Shown piece after piece: positions 17,651-27,195 of a DNA stretch of 64,000 nucleotides. Position 1 is the stretch's first letter. Every line of letters begins with the position of its first letter. The translations under genes and the position numbers were made by a program. Origin of the DNA: Arthrobacter sp. DNA4. Its GTDB lineage: Bacteria; Actinomycetota; Actinomycetes; Actinomycetales; Micrococcaceae. The notes beneath the pieces were generated by a model. The model was not told the DNA's origin, ran no database searches, and worked only from the letters and a program-made list of their open reading frames with translations. The stretch spans positions 3,472,001-3,536,000 of the forward strand of contig NZ_CP101466.1 of the NCBI RefSeq assembly GCF_024362385.1, in the 5' to 3' direction.

Positions 17651-18760
17651 ATGACATCTATCCGCTCTAACCTAAGTGCCCTTGACCGTCGTCCAGGGAC
17701 GGGACGAGTTGTGCCCGCCGTGTTACTGGCGGTGTGGATCCTCCTGGCAGGAAGCGTTCCCTCTACGGGAGCCGGCGGACAACACCCTGCTGCCGCGGTA
17801 CCCCGCGCTGCGGACAATGCGGTCCAGGCCCAGGGCGGCCTCCTTTTTGGCTTGGGGTCGCAGGCGTACAGATCGCTCGAGAACCGCCTGGTCCAAGAGG
17901 CGCCGGTCAGCATCATCACCAGCTGGTTCAGCTTCCGCACTGACATGGAGTTTTTCGATATTTACCGGACGGCTGTGACCCCGCAGATCTATGCGGCGGG
18001 CAAAGCAATGCACCTGGTGATCTGGGACGGCTACCCGCGCCCGGGCGCCCCGGGCGGAAGCCCGGATGGCATCGTGCAGACCAAGTACGGCCCGGTCTGT
18101 GGCGAAGCATACCCCTTGTCCCGCGAGTTCCAGGCGGACATGGTGCAGCTGGCGAAGAACACCGGGGGTGCTGCGTCGGGGCCGCCGCTGTACGTCTCCA
18201 TGTTCACTGAGTTCCAGACGTATCCGTGCCGGGAGGACGGGAACTACTGGGACACGGGGCAGGCCTATTACCGGGCCCTGAAAGACGCCTATCTGGAGGC
18301 AAAGGACACCTTCCACCAGTTCGCCCCCAATTCGCGGGTGGCCCTAACGTGGGGTGGCTGGGCCGCAACGTTCGACGACCCGGCCCGCGGTGGAGGCCGG
18401 TCCATGCTGCCCCACTTCAAGGACGTCATGGATGACTCAGACTTCCAGTCATTCCAGGCAATGGGCAATCACGAAAATGTGGAACAGACCACCTGGATGG
18501 TGAAAACGCTGCACGGGTACGGAAATGGCTTGTCCCTCCTGGCGCACTACAATCCGGACAACAACTCGCTGGCAACGTACGACGCGGACATGGTGGGGTT
18601 TTTCAACGATGCCAAAGTCGCTGAACTAAAGGCGAACGGTCTGTTCGGATTCAGCTTCATGGGGGACTCGATGCTCGGCAGCAGTGAAGCCCGGTACCAG
18701 CAGGCCAAAGCCGCCATCATCAAATACCATGAACCCGTTCCGCCCTGGCCGCCGGCGTGA
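17651..18760 (+). CDS. secreted TIM-barrel-like hydrolase, unknown family
   Basis: 369 aa from ATG 17651, 4 bases after TGGAGG. A signal peptide covers about residues 20-42 (VLLAVWILLAGSVPSTGAGG). The mature part looks like a glycosidase-type barrel: MHLVIWDGYPRPG, SMFTEFQTYPCRED with a candidate acidic residue in FTEFQ, then VALTWGGWAA and LFGFSFMGDS. It lies beside an unrelated monooxygenase. Polysaccharide hydrolysis is an inference from fold-like features; no family name is certain. Confidence 0.65.
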   Translation: MTSIRSNLSALDRRPGTGRVVPAVLLAVWILLAGSVPSTGAGGQHPAAAVPRAADNAVQAQGGLLFGLGSQAYRSLENRLVQEAPVSIITSWFSFRTDMEFFDIYRTAVTPQIYAAGKAMHLVIWDGYPRPGAPGGSPDGIVQTKYGPVCGEAYPLSREFQADMVQLAKNTGGAASGPPLYVSMFTEFQTYPCREDGNYWDTGQAYYRALKDAYLEAKDTFHQFAPNSRVALTWGGWAATFDDPARGGGRSMLPHFKDVMDDSDFQSFQAMGNHENVEQTTWMVKTLHGYGNGLSLLAHYNPDNNSLATYDADMVGFFNDAKVAELKANGLFGFSFMGDSMLGSSEARYQQAKAAIIKYHEPVPPWPPA

Positions 18761-18868
18761 GCGCCCCCTTGAGATTTATTGTGTACTCCTGTCGAATTGT
18801 GCGTCCCGTCCGCGTCGTATGGGTAGGAGCCTGCTGAAGGGCTCTGCACAACGGCAAAGGAGCATGAC

Positions 18869-19204
18869 ATGTCCAAGTATTTGATCCTGATTTACCAGGA
18901 CGAGGCCGTGGCCCGGCAGGCCGAAGGGGAATCCATCAGCGCCAGCTACCAGGAGTTCCAGCAACGGCGCGGTGCATCCCTGCTCAGCGGCGCAGCGCTG
19001 CACCCCTCCTCCACAGCGACGTCCGTCCGCCGCGACGGGGACGGCGGGTTCCTGGTCACGGACGGCCCGTTCGCCGAGTCGAAGGAAACCCTGGGCGGCT
19101 ACTACCTCATCGACGCAGCTGACCTCGATGAGGCGCTTGAGATCGCCAAGGAAGTTCCGGCCGGCGTCGGAGTAGAGGTGTGGCCCGTACGGGTGGCCAA
19201 CTGA
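18869..19204 (+). CDS. YCII-related DGPF-domain protein
   Basis: 111 aa. MSKYLILIYQDEA at the N-terminus and VTDGPFAESKETLGGYYLID in the middle are diagnostic of the DGPF (YCII-like) family that accompanies ECF42 sigma factors. It folds as a small alpha-beta barrel and probably acts on, or senses, a small molecule. Its TGA overlaps the sigma-factor ATG by one base, so the pair is translationally coupled. Confidence 0.92.
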   Translation: MSKYLILIYQDEAVARQAEGESISASYQEFQQRRGASLLSGAALHPSSTATSVRRDGDGGFLVTDGPFAESKETLGGYYLIDAADLDEALEIAKEVPAGVGVEVWPVRVAN

Positions 19205-20457
19205 TGCCGGAGGCCGCCAGCCCGGAGGTTGCCGCGGCGGTCGCGGACGCGCACCGCCGCGAGTGGGCCTTCGTCCTGGCGGCCACGGTCCGCGTTGCCG
19301 GCAGTATCGATGCCGCCGAGGAAGCCGTCCAGGACGCGTACGCCAGCGCATTGGCCACCTGGGGCAGGAGCGGCATTCCCCGGAACCCCGGGGCGTGGCT
19401 CACGGTGGCGGCGCGACGGCGGGCCCTGGACATGCAGCGCCGCGCGGCCACGGCGCAACGGGCGCTGCCCAAGCTGCTTGCGCGGGAGGATGACGACGGC
19501 GGTCTGCCGGACATGGCGCCCGAAGAGATCCCCGACGAGCGTCTCCGGCTCATTTTCACCTGCTGCCATCCTGCCCTGGCACTCGACGCCAAGGTGGCCC
19601 TGACGCTGCGGCTGCTGTGCGGGCTGTCCACCGCCGAGGTGGCACGGGCGTTCCTCGTCCCCGAGGCCACGATGGCGGCCCGCATCACCCGCGCAAAGAA
19701 GAAGATCGCAGCGGCCAATATCCCCTACCGGGTGCCGCCGGCAGCAGAGCTGCCGGCGCGGTTGGATGGCGTGCTGTCGGTGCTGTACCTGGTGTACACC
19801 ACTGGGCACACCGCCCCGTCGGGAGCTGACCTGATGCGCCGGGACCTCGCTGACCGCGGGCTGGAACTGGCCAGGATGCTGCGCGTCCTGCTTCCCGGGG
19901 ACCGCGACGTTGCCGGACTCCTAGCCTTGGTCCTGCTCACCAGGGCCCGCAGGGACGCCCGGGTCGATGACCGGCATGACATGGTTCTCCTGGAGCACCA
20001 GGACCGGTCCAAGTGGGACCGGCAGGCCATCGCGGAAGGTGTGGCGCTCCTGCGGGAGTCGCTTGCCGGACGGCCGCCGGGGCGTTTCGCGCTCATGGCG
20101 GCGATCGCAGCCGTGCATGACGAGAGCACGTCCTGGCCGGACACCGACTGGCAGGAGATCCTGGGTCTCTACGACCTGCTCATGGAGAGGTGGCCTTCCC
20201 CGGTGGTGCGGCTCAACCGGGCCATCGCCCTGGGCTTCGCGGTGGGTTACGCGGAAGGCCTGGCGGAACTTGATGTCCTGGGAGGCGAACCGCAGCTGGC
20301 CCGCTACCCATATTTGGCTGCCGCCCGCGGGGATTTCCTGGTCCGGCTTGGCCGCCCGGAGGAGGCACGGGTGGCGTTCGAGGAGGCGCTGATCCTCACG
20401 GACAACGACGCTGAGCGCCGGTTCCTCCATGGCCGTTTGAGCGCGTTGGGCGATTGA
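19204..20457 (+). CDS. ECF42-type RNA polymerase sigma factor
   Basis: 417 aa, much longer than ordinary ECF sigma factors because a helical TPR/SnoaL-like extension (about residues 180-417) follows sigma region 4. Sigma region 2 is seen in AEEAVQDAYASALATWGR and NPGAWLTVAARRRALD; region 4 in LSTAEVARAFLVPEATMAARI. ECF42 sigmas are linked with DGPF proteins such as the one immediately upstream. No anti-sigma factor is present, consistent with control by the C-terminal extension. The start ATG 19204 overlaps the upstream stop. Confidence 0.9.
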   Translation: MPEAASPEVAAAVADAHRREWAFVLAATVRVAGSIDAAEEAVQDAYASALATWGRSGIPRNPGAWLTVAARRRALDMQRRAATAQRALPKLLAREDDDGGLPDMAPEEIPDERLRLIFTCCHPALALDAKVALTLRLLCGLSTAEVARAFLVPEATMAARITRAKKKIAAANIPYRVPPAAELPARLDGVLSVLYLVYTTGHTAPSGADLMRRDLADRGLELARMLRVLLPGDRDVAGLLALVLLTRARRDARVDDRHDMVLLEHQDRSKWDRQAIAEGVALLRESLAGRPPGRFALMAAIAAVHDESTSWPDTDWQEILGLYDLLMERWPSPVVRLNRAIALGFAVGYAEGLAELDVLGGEPQLARYPYLAAARGDFLVRLGRPEEARVAFEEALILTDNDAERRFLHGRLSALGD

Positions 20458-20673
20458 CCGCCGGCGCATCTCAAGGTCCGCTCCCGCGTCCGCTTTGCCA
20501 GTAGTCCAAGTTTCGCGCCTCCGCGCCAAAAAGACAGGTACCACCTCTTATATCGAGGCCTGCAGACGCCAACCTAGGCTGACTTCACCGCCAAGGTAGC
20601 AACACTGGAACTACAAGTCGCCATCGCAGCACACCTGCCTGGAAGCGAAGACTGCGACTGATCGGGAGCAACC

Positions 20674-22321
20674 ATGTTTTTTGACGTGCAACGGCTGCGG
20701 CCCGGCGGCTCACTAGCCCTCGGAAATGCGGCAGACAGCCCCACTATCGTCCCCAGCCAGACCGGCTTCGCATGGCTGATGCCGCCGCAGGACGGGGAGA
20801 AATACTCCTACCTGCGCACGCCGCAGCACCGCTGGGTATTCTGGCTGTCTGCGCTGGCCATGGCCGGCTTTGCGGTCAGCTTCGTCGGCCTGGCCACCCA
20901 GTCCTACTGGACCCTGGTCTTCCTTCTGCCGCTCGTCCTGCTGGTCACCGAGCAGTGCCTTAGCCTGCGGACCTCCACCTACCGCCGGCGCATTTCAATC
21001 GCTGACCACGCGGCCACCGTCGAACTGTGGGATCCCACCCAGGTGCCGAGTATCGACGTCTTTATCCCCACCTGCGGGGAAGATCTGGAGGTGCTGGCCA
21101 ACACCGCGCACCACGTCAGGAACCTGCAGTGGCCGGGCGTGCTCCGGGTCCACGTACTGGACGACGCCGGGCGCGAGGAAGTGCGTGAACTCGCCGTTTG
21201 GAGCGGCTTTGGATACATGGCCGGGCCGGGCGACGCCTTCAAAAAGGCCGGCAATCTTCAGTACGCGTTCGAACGCACCTCATGTGATCATGTGGTGATC
21301 TTCGATGCGGACTTCGTGCCGCGGCCGGACTTCCTGCTGGAGCTCGTGCCCTACCTCGACGATCCCACGGTGGGCATCGTGCAGAGCCCGCAACACTTCT
21401 ACACCCACAAGTCGATGTCCTGGCTGGAGCGGTGCGCCGGAGCCACCCAGGAGATGTTCTACCGATTCATCCAGCCCTCCCGGGATGCGGTGGGCGGGGC
21501 AATCTGCGTGGGCACCTCAGCCGTCTACCGCCGCCAGGCGCTGGAGGCAATTGGAGGTTTCCCGCAGATCGGCCACAGCGAGGACGTCTACACCGGCCTC
21601 CATATGAAGGAGCAGGGGTACCAGCTCAAGTACGTGCCGGTGCTGCTCTCCCGCGGCCAGTGCCCTACCGACATCGATTCGTTTATTTCCCAGCAGTACC
21701 GCTGGTGTGAGGGGTCGATGTCGCTCGTGGCGGCGGATTCATTCCACGACACCCCATCGCTGACGCTGCCCCAGCGGATGAGCTTTTGGTCAGGTTTCCT
21801 CTATTACATGAGCACGGCGATGCTGGCGCTTCTCGCACCCATTCCGTTGATCGTCATGGCGTTCTTTTTCCCGGCGAACATCACGCCGATCAACTCCCTG
21901 CCCCTCCTGGGCGCGGTTGTGCTGTGGCTGATCGTGCTGCCAATGGTTTCCCTGGGCCGGTGGCGGCTGGACGTGCTGCGCGTGCAGGCAATTTACGGTT
22001 TCGCCCATCTCTTCTGCATCGCCGATATGTTCCGGGGCCCTGGTGTCGGAATGGGTTCCCACCGGCAGCGCATCGGCGCAGATCCCCGCCGCCCGTCGGG
22101 TACGGTCCTTCATGGGTCCTTACATCCTGGCCACCCAGTCTCTGACCCTGGTGGGTTTGTGCCTGGGCGTGAACCAATACGGGATCCAGCAGTTCTGGGC
22201 CACGATTGTCCTCTTCGTGCTGTCGTCCTACGTGTTCGTTCCGGTGGGGGTCATGGCCATGGGCCGGGGACGCTCCTCTGCAGCCGAGCCAGCCCCCGTG
22301 GCGATGGTGGAGAGCCGGTGA
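20674..22321 (+). pseudogene. cellulose-synthase-like GT2 glycosyltransferase, frameshifted near its end
   Basis: A membrane GT2 with the full catalytic set: VFIPTCGEDLEV, VLDDAG, FDADFVPRPDF, GHSEDVYTGLHMKEQGY and QQYRWCEGS (the QxxRW motif). Membrane helices lie before residue 100 and after 370. At the GGGG run 22034-22037 the reading shifts by one base; the sensible second frame gives LVSEWVPTGSASAQ and two further helices, ending at TGA 22321. In the other frame the ORF instead reads straight on into the next gene. Intact length would be about 548 aa. It would polymerise or transfer a beta-linked sugar at the membrane. The break may be a sequencing error, so the gene may in fact work. Confidence 0.7.
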
Positions 22322-23877
22322 GCACCGGTGTCGCCGCTCGTCCCACGTGGCGGGCGGCGCTGGAGTCGTTCCTTCCGGCCGCCAAACGGCCCAGCGCGGA
22401 CAGGTACATCCGGCGCATTCCCATCGCCCTGATCCTTTTGGTGCAGGCGGTCTCGGCGCTCCGGCTAAGCAACACCGCATTCCAGGACGAAGCGCTGTAT
22501 CTGTATACCGGCGACTGGATCCTGAAGTCCTGGGCGGACCCGGACGTGGTGGTGTACACGCACCCGGAGTCATTCTTTTCCGGTGCACCGATGCTCTACC
22601 CGGTGCTGGGAGCACTGCTGGACCGGCTCGGCGGCCTGGCCTTGGCCCGCTTGTTCTCCACGGTCTGCATGCTCAGCGCAACGGCGGCGGTCTACTGGGG
22701 GACAAATGTGCTTTTCGACCACCACGCCCGGCCACGCACCGCGGGTATCTTCGCCGCTTTCGTCTTCGCCCTCTCTGCGCCGGTCATTTTCCTGTCCAAC
22801 TTCGCCACCTTCGACGCCCCCAGCTTCGCCCTCATCGCCTGGGCGGCCGCGCTGAGCATCTGGTCCAGCAAGCGCAACCGTTCCACTTTGTGGGGCTTGT
22901 CCATCGGGGTCCTCTGCTCCCTGGCCGTGCTGCTGAAATACTCCTCGGCCATCGACGTCCCGTTCGTCATGCTGCTGACCCTGGTCGTGGGGTGGGCGGT
23001 ACGCTCCACCCGGGCGAGGGCGGTGGCCCGCGGCGCGGCTGCCGGGCTCACCGTGCTGGTCCTGCTGGTGGGCTCGGCGCTGACCTGGGGGTCGGCCCTG
23101 CTGGCGGGCCTCCAGAAGACCACCACGGACCGGGCCGCCATGGTGCACGAGACTCCTGTCCTCACGTTGGTAAGCCAGGTCGGGGTGTGGGCCGGTCTCA
23201 CCTTCGCCCTCATGATCGCCGGCGGCATTTACCTGATGCGCCGCCAACCGGTCCTCGCGGTGCTGATGCTTGCCGGTACCATCGCAGCCACCGGATACCA
23301 GATCTGGATGGGTGAAGCGGTGTCCCTGCACAAGCACCTCACCCTTGGCATCATTTTCGGCGCACCGCTGGCCGGGGCAGTGCTCTCGGCCCTGGTACGC
23401 ACCGGACGGAAGGTCACAGTTCTGCTCGTTGCGGCGGCGTGCTACGCCGTGCTGGTAGCGGGGCTGATGCAGTCCGAGAAGCTCTTCCACGTGTGGCCTG
23501 CCACCACTCCCCTGCACAACACGGTGGAGTTCGCCGTGGACTCCATGCCCTGGATCCGCACGCTGGCTGAAGTCCCTGAACCGTTGATGTATTCGTTGGA
23601 GGACAAGACCGGGCCCTGGCAGTGGACGGCCACGTATGACGGTTCGTTCTTTTATGACGACCCCGATGAAGGCCACCGGGTCTTCCAGGGACTGGAGGCC
23701 TACCAGCACGCGCTGGAGGACAACTACTTCCAGCTCGTCGTCCTTGACCGGAGCACCCCGATCGGCCAACAGCTGCAACCGGAGGAGTTCGGCTTCGCAC
23801 AGACTGACACGGTCACCGATGCCGCCTCCGGCCACACATGGCGGATCTACCAGAGGTTTGACCACATCCCCCAGTGA
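22318..23877 (+). CDS. GT39-like membrane glycosyltransferase
   Basis: 519 aa from GTG 22318, overlapping the stop of the GT2 gene as GTGA. About ten membrane helices, with FQDEALYLYTGDWIL in the first periplasmic loop supplying the acidic pair of dolichol-phosphate-mannose-type (PMT/ArnT-like) enzymes. A C-terminal soluble domain (about residues 420-519) ends with TWRIYQRF. It would use a lipid-linked sugar donor made by a partner GT2. Operon with the GT2 gene. Confidence 0.75.
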   Translation: MSTGVAARPTWRAALESFLPAAKRPSADRYIRRIPIALILLVQAVSALRLSNTAFQDEALYLYTGDWILKSWADPDVVVYTHPESFFSGAPMLYPVLGALLDRLGGLALARLFSTVCMLSATAAVYWGTNVLFDHHARPRTAGIFAAFVFALSAPVIFLSNFATFDAPSFALIAWAAALSIWSSKRNRSTLWGLSIGVLCSLAVLLKYSSAIDVPFVMLLTLVVGWAVRSTRARAVARGAAAGLTVLVLLVGSALTWGSALLAGLQKTTTDRAAMVHETPVLTLVSQVGVWAGLTFALMIAGGIYLMRRQPVLAVLMLAGTIAATGYQIWMGEAVSLHKHLTLGIIFGAPLAGAVLSALVRTGRKVTVLLVAAACYAVLVAGLMQSEKLFHVWPATTPLHNTVEFAVDSMPWIRTLAEVPEPLMYSLEDKTGPWQWTATYDGSFFYDDPDEGHRVFQGLEAYQHALEDNYFQLVVLDRSTPIGQQLQPEEFGFAQTDTVTDAASGHTWRIYQRFDHIPQ

Positions 23878-23943
23878 GTGGATCCCCAGGTAACTGGGCG
23901 TGGCGGCGGCGCGCCGCAGAAGCCGGTGCACAACAAAAGGGAA

Positions 23944-23963
23944 GGCCCCTCCTAGGAGGGGCC
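23944..23963. terminator. hairpin-forming palindrome after the GT39-like gene
   Basis: GGCCCCTCCTAGGAGGGGCC is a perfect 20-bp palindrome 67 bp after the stop. It can fold with a small CCTAGG tip. No T tract follows, so its strength as a terminator is uncertain. Confidence 0.45.
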
Positions 23964-24168
23964 CTCAACGTAGTGGTCATTTGTCTTCTGGTATCGGTCA
24001 GCGGTGATGCGCAATCCCCCTTCCCGGACGCCCCCGGCGCCCATCCGGACTATGACGCGTTCCACTTTAATAAGCCGCTGCCAGTGCGTAAAGACCCCTA
24101 TTGAAAAAAATTAGGCACGACGACGGCGGGCTGGGCCGAGCGGGGGAAGAAGGCTGGCGACAAGGGAA

Positions 24169-24197
24169 CCTTTGTTCTATACCTAATAGAACAAAGG
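24169..24197. promoter_or_regulatory. operator of the GntR regulator
   Basis: Perfect inverted repeat: CCTTTGTTCTAT, 5-bp spacer ACCTA, then ATAGAACAAAGG. It lies 17 bp before the start codon of the GntR gene, overlapping the probable promoter. This is the expected position for autoregulation of a GntR/YtrA-type operon. Confidence 0.75.
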
Positions 24198-24214
24198 TAA
24201 GAAGGTGAAGTGCG

Positions 24215-24604
24215 TTGATCCTCAACGTCGATCTGGCCGCTGATGTGCCGCTCTACCAGCAGATCCGGGACCAGATCGTGGAAGCAATCGCACACGGCGC
24301 ACTGACCGAAGGCAGCCCGCTGCCGCCCACCCGCACGCTCGCCGCCGACTTCGGCATCAACTTCCACACCGTCAACAAGGCCTACGATCTCCTTCGCCAG
24401 GAGGGGCTGATCCGCCTTAGCCGCGGTACGGGGGCTGTCGTAACCGCGGCGGCCACCGACCAACTCCTTGCGTCTGACTGGACCGCGAGGGCCAGGACGC
24501 TCCTGGCCGAGGCCGTGGCCCGCGGTATGCCCGCCGACGAGGTGCTCCAGGCCTGCCGGACCCTGCTCGATTCATTTGATGCCGCGGATCAGGAGGACAC
24601 GTGA
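24215..24604 (+). CDS. GntR-family (YtrA-like) regulator
   Basis: 129 aa with a TTG start following GAAGGTGAAG. N-terminal winged helix: VPLYQQIRDQIVEAI, then PLPPTRTLAADFGINFHTVNKAYDLLRQEGLI. The short C-terminal helical tail with no effector domain marks the YtrA subgroup. It probably represses itself and the DUF1648 membrane protein that overlaps its stop; the 24169-24197 repeat is a candidate operator. Confidence 0.9.
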   Translation: MILNVDLAADVPLYQQIRDQIVEAIAHGALTEGSPLPPTRTLAADFGINFHTVNKAYDLLRQEGLIRLSRGTGAVVTAAATDQLLASDWTARARTLLAEAVARGMPADEVLQACRTLLDSFDAADQEDT

Positions 24605-25686
24605 TGATTGTTTCCGCCGTTCTGGGCTTTGTACTGCTGGGGCTGGTTCTTCTGCTGGCACTGGTGCTGCCGTCCGTCACCAGCAACACCATCCCCTTCG
24701 GAGTCCGGATCCCGTCCCGGTATGCCGCCGATCCGGTAATCACCGGGCAGGCGCACTTGTACCGGCGCCGGGTCCTGCTCTGCGGGGGCATCATTGCGGT
24801 GGCCAGCATGGGCAGCGTGGCGGTGACCGGGCAACCCTTGCTGCTGCCGTTGTCAGTGCTGGTGCTCGTGGCCACCTGGTATGGCTGCTTCTTCCTGGCC
24901 CACCAGGAGATCCGGGCAGCGAAGATTGCCGGCGGCTGGTTCGAAGGCCTGCATCAGGGCATTGCCGTGGACACGGAACTGCGGACCAATCCCCCGCGGT
25001 TCCCCTGGCTCTGGTTGGCACCGGCCGCGGTCATCACGGCCGCCACCGCTGTAATCGGGATACTGATGTACCCGTCCATGCCCCAGACCCTGGCTGTGCA
25101 CTTTGGCGCCAACGGTGTCCCCAACAGGATGGAAGCAAAGTCGGTTGGCTCGGCCTTTTCCCTTGTCTTCCTGCAGCTGGGCCTCACAGCATTTCTGGCG
25201 GGCATTGCGGCGGCCATCGTCCGCAGCAGGCCCGACCTTGACCCGGCCCGCCCCATGGGATCCTCGCGCTGGGCCCGGCACTACATGTCTCTGGGCGCCA
25301 AGGCCCTGCTCGGGCTGGTGGCCATGATCGATCTGGGCCTGTTGGGCTCGTCGCTGCTGATGTGGACCGGAACGGTTACCCGGTGGGCGCCGCTGGTGAT
25401 CGTAATCCCGGTCCTGGCTTCCGTGGCGGCAACCGTCGCGGTCCTGGCCAGGAACAACAGGGACCGCAGTGAAAATGGGGAGGACACGGGCCTGACCCAC
25501 CGTGACGATGACAGGTACTGGCGCGGAGGCCTGATCTACATCAATAGGGAGGACCCGGCGCTGCTGGTGCCACGCCGGTTCGGTATTGGCTGGACATTGA
25601 ACTTCGGGAACCCCAGGACTGCGATGCTGCTGGCTGGAGTAATTGCGCTGACTGGTTTGGTGATCGCGCTCCGCTTCGCCGCCTGA
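24601..25686 (+). CDS. DUF1648/DUF5808 membrane protein
   Basis: 361 aa with about eight hydrophobic segments. The middle segment MYPSMPQTLAVHFGANGVPNRM matches the DUF1648 signature (seen in SdpI-like immunity proteins), and the C-terminus YWRGGLIYINREDPAL to FGNP matches DUF5808. The start is GTG 24601 or ATG 24604, overlapping the regulator stop, so the pair is coupled. A role in membrane stress or immunity is suggested only by the SdpI resemblance. Confidence 0.8.
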   Translation: MMIVSAVLGFVLLGLVLLLALVLPSVTSNTIPFGVRIPSRYAADPVITGQAHLYRRRVLLCGGIIAVASMGSVAVTGQPLLLPLSVLVLVATWYGCFFLAHQEIRAAKIAGGWFEGLHQGIAVDTELRTNPPRFPWLWLAPAAVITAATAVIGILMYPSMPQTLAVHFGANGVPNRMEAKSVGSAFSLVFLQLGLTAFLAGIAAAIVRSRPDLDPARPMGSSRWARHYMSLGAKALLGLVAMIDLGLLGSSLLMWTGTVTRWAPLVIVIPVLASVAATVAVLARNNRDRSENGEDTGLTHRDDDRYWRGGLIYINREDPALLVPRRFGIGWTLNFGNPRTAMLLAGVIALTGLVIALRFAA

Positions 25687-25727
25687 CCGAGTAGGGCGGC
25701 GGTGCGGGGCCTGCTTTGCGCCGGCCC

Positions 25728-25913
25728 TTACTGGATCAGGTAGTGGCGTTCCTCGGCAACGGGCGCTTTGAACGCCCCCGGGAAAACAGACTTCGACAAT
25801 GCCTTCAGCCCGATCGCCGGAAGCAGCACGGCGGCAGCACCGAGGGACAGGGCCGTCCAGCCCAGGTTTTCGAGGGCGCCGAGCGTTGATGATTGAGGAG
25901 CAGCAGTAGCCAA
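25728..25913 (-). CDS. small membrane protein, 61 aa
   Basis: TTG start at 25913 with AAAGGG eight bases upstream. One central hydrophobic stretch (WTALSLGAAAVLLPAIG) and a polar tail ending ERHYLIQ. No recognised domain. It is convergent with the DUF1648 gene. Confidence 0.5.
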   Translation of the reverse strand: MATAAPQSSTLGALENLGWTALSLGAAAVLLPAIGLKALSKSVFPGAFKAPVAEERHYLIQ

Positions 25914-26059
25914 GATTCTGACCCTTTGTGAGACCGGTGGAGGGCGAATTACTGTTCAGAACGCCGGGCCGGGCCCTCCCAGGTGTCCAGCGGCGCGTCA
26001 GCAGTTACCGTCCAAGGTTACGGCACGCGTACCCGGCCGCGTAAAACCCGGCTGCTGCG

Positions 26060-26989
26060 CTAGCCATCCAGCGCCGCAGCGTTGCTGCCCTGCGGCACCA
26101 CCACATGCACGGCATTGCGCTCGATGGTGAAGTCAGTGGGAGTGGCGGTGGCGATTTCGCCGTCGAGGTTAACCGGCAGGGGTGGCTGCGTCACCAAGCG
26201 GACGTGCCGGGTCGTCAGGTGGTACACGCCGTCGCGCTCCACAAAGCTGCCATCTTTAAGCAGCCGTGCGATCCGCACATGTTCCCGGAGCGGCGCCCCG
26301 GGAATGGCATACACGTCCAGGATGTGGTCGTCTATGCCTGCCGTCGGCGAAACCGCGTTGCCGCCCCCGTAATGCCTGCCGTTGCCGACGGCCACCTGCA
26401 GCACGTCCGGCAGCTCAAGCGTTCCGTGGTCCCCGTCAGGGAATTCGAGCCGGGCGCGGAACGGCTTGTGCCGGGAATAGGCGCGTACGGCCGCAACCCC
26501 GTAGGCCAATGGCCCCAGGTACCGCTTCAAGCGGGGGCTGAGGCTTTCCGTAACCCCAACCGCCAGTCCCACCGACGCAACGTTGAGGAACGGCCAGCCG
26601 TTCGCCCGCCCCAGGTCAATATCCACTACCTTCCCGTCGGCGAGCGCAGTGCACGCGGCGTCCAGGCTACCCGGAATTTCCAGGGTGCGGGCAAGGTCGT
26701 TTGCCGTTCCCAGCGGAAGAATCCCGAGCACTGTTCCCGTCCCCGCCAGCTGGCCGGCGGCGAAGGACACCGTACCGTCCCCACCTCCCACCACCACCAG
26801 GTCGTGCCCGCCGGCAACCACCCGCTCGAGTGTCCCCGGCAGTTCACTGCCCTGCCGGACGTGATGCACAGAGGAAATGGGCAACCCGGCCTTTTGCAGC
26901 TTCTCCACCACCAGGTCGGGTACCGCCGCCCGGCGCGCACCGGCACTGATCACCACGGCAACGGAGTCCGCGTCTCGGGCAGCCTTCAT
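26060..26989 (-). CDS. diacylglycerol/sphingosine kinase-family lipid kinase
   Basis: 309 aa from ATG 26989 (MKAARDADSV); a longer GTG start at 27052 has no ribosome site. The ATP-binding GGGDGTVSFAAGQL and the loop GTANDLARTL are DGK catalytic signatures. The C-terminal beta-sandwich (LPVNLDGEI) completes the fold. It phosphorylates a lipid alcohol such as diacylglycerol at the cytoplasmic membrane face. A second, distinct family member sits at 47353. Confidence 0.88.
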   Translation of the reverse strand: MKAARDADSVAVVISAGARRAAVPDLVVEKLQKAGLPISSVHHVRQGSELPGTLERVVAGGHDLVVVGGGDGTVSFAAGQLAGTGTVLGILPLGTANDLARTLEIPGSLDAACTALADGKVVDIDLGRANGWPFLNVASVGLAVGVTESLSPRLKRYLGPLAYGVAAVRAYSRHKPFRARLEFPDGDHGTLELPDVLQVAVGNGRHYGGGNAVSPTAGIDDHILDVYAIPGAPLREHVRIARLLKDGSFVERDGVYHLTTRHVRLVTQPPLPVNLDGEIATATPTDFTIERNAVHVVVPQGSNAAALDG

Positions 26990-27195
26990 GGGGACCATCC
27001 TAGGTTGAGGATCAACTTCCGCCTGTTTTGCCTTGGGTAGCCCTAAGGTCACCAGCAGTCGCGCCCCAACTTTGCCCCTAATACTTGCGCGTACGGTAGG
27101 CCCGGCGCCGTTGTTCCCCTACCTTGATAGTCCGGCCAAACCAGATGGTCGGGCTGGGGTTGTCCAATCGGTCTCCGGTAGTGAAAGGCACCAAA

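Noticed and set aside
16030..17946. Longer start for the FAD hydroxylase at 17946
   Set aside because: The extra 155 residues are antisense to the secreted-protein gene, and the Rossmann motif starts at 17481.
23874..24104. Plus-strand ORF of 76 codons after the GT39-like gene
   Set aside because: It crosses the palindrome, has no ribosome site and its product has no domain-like features.
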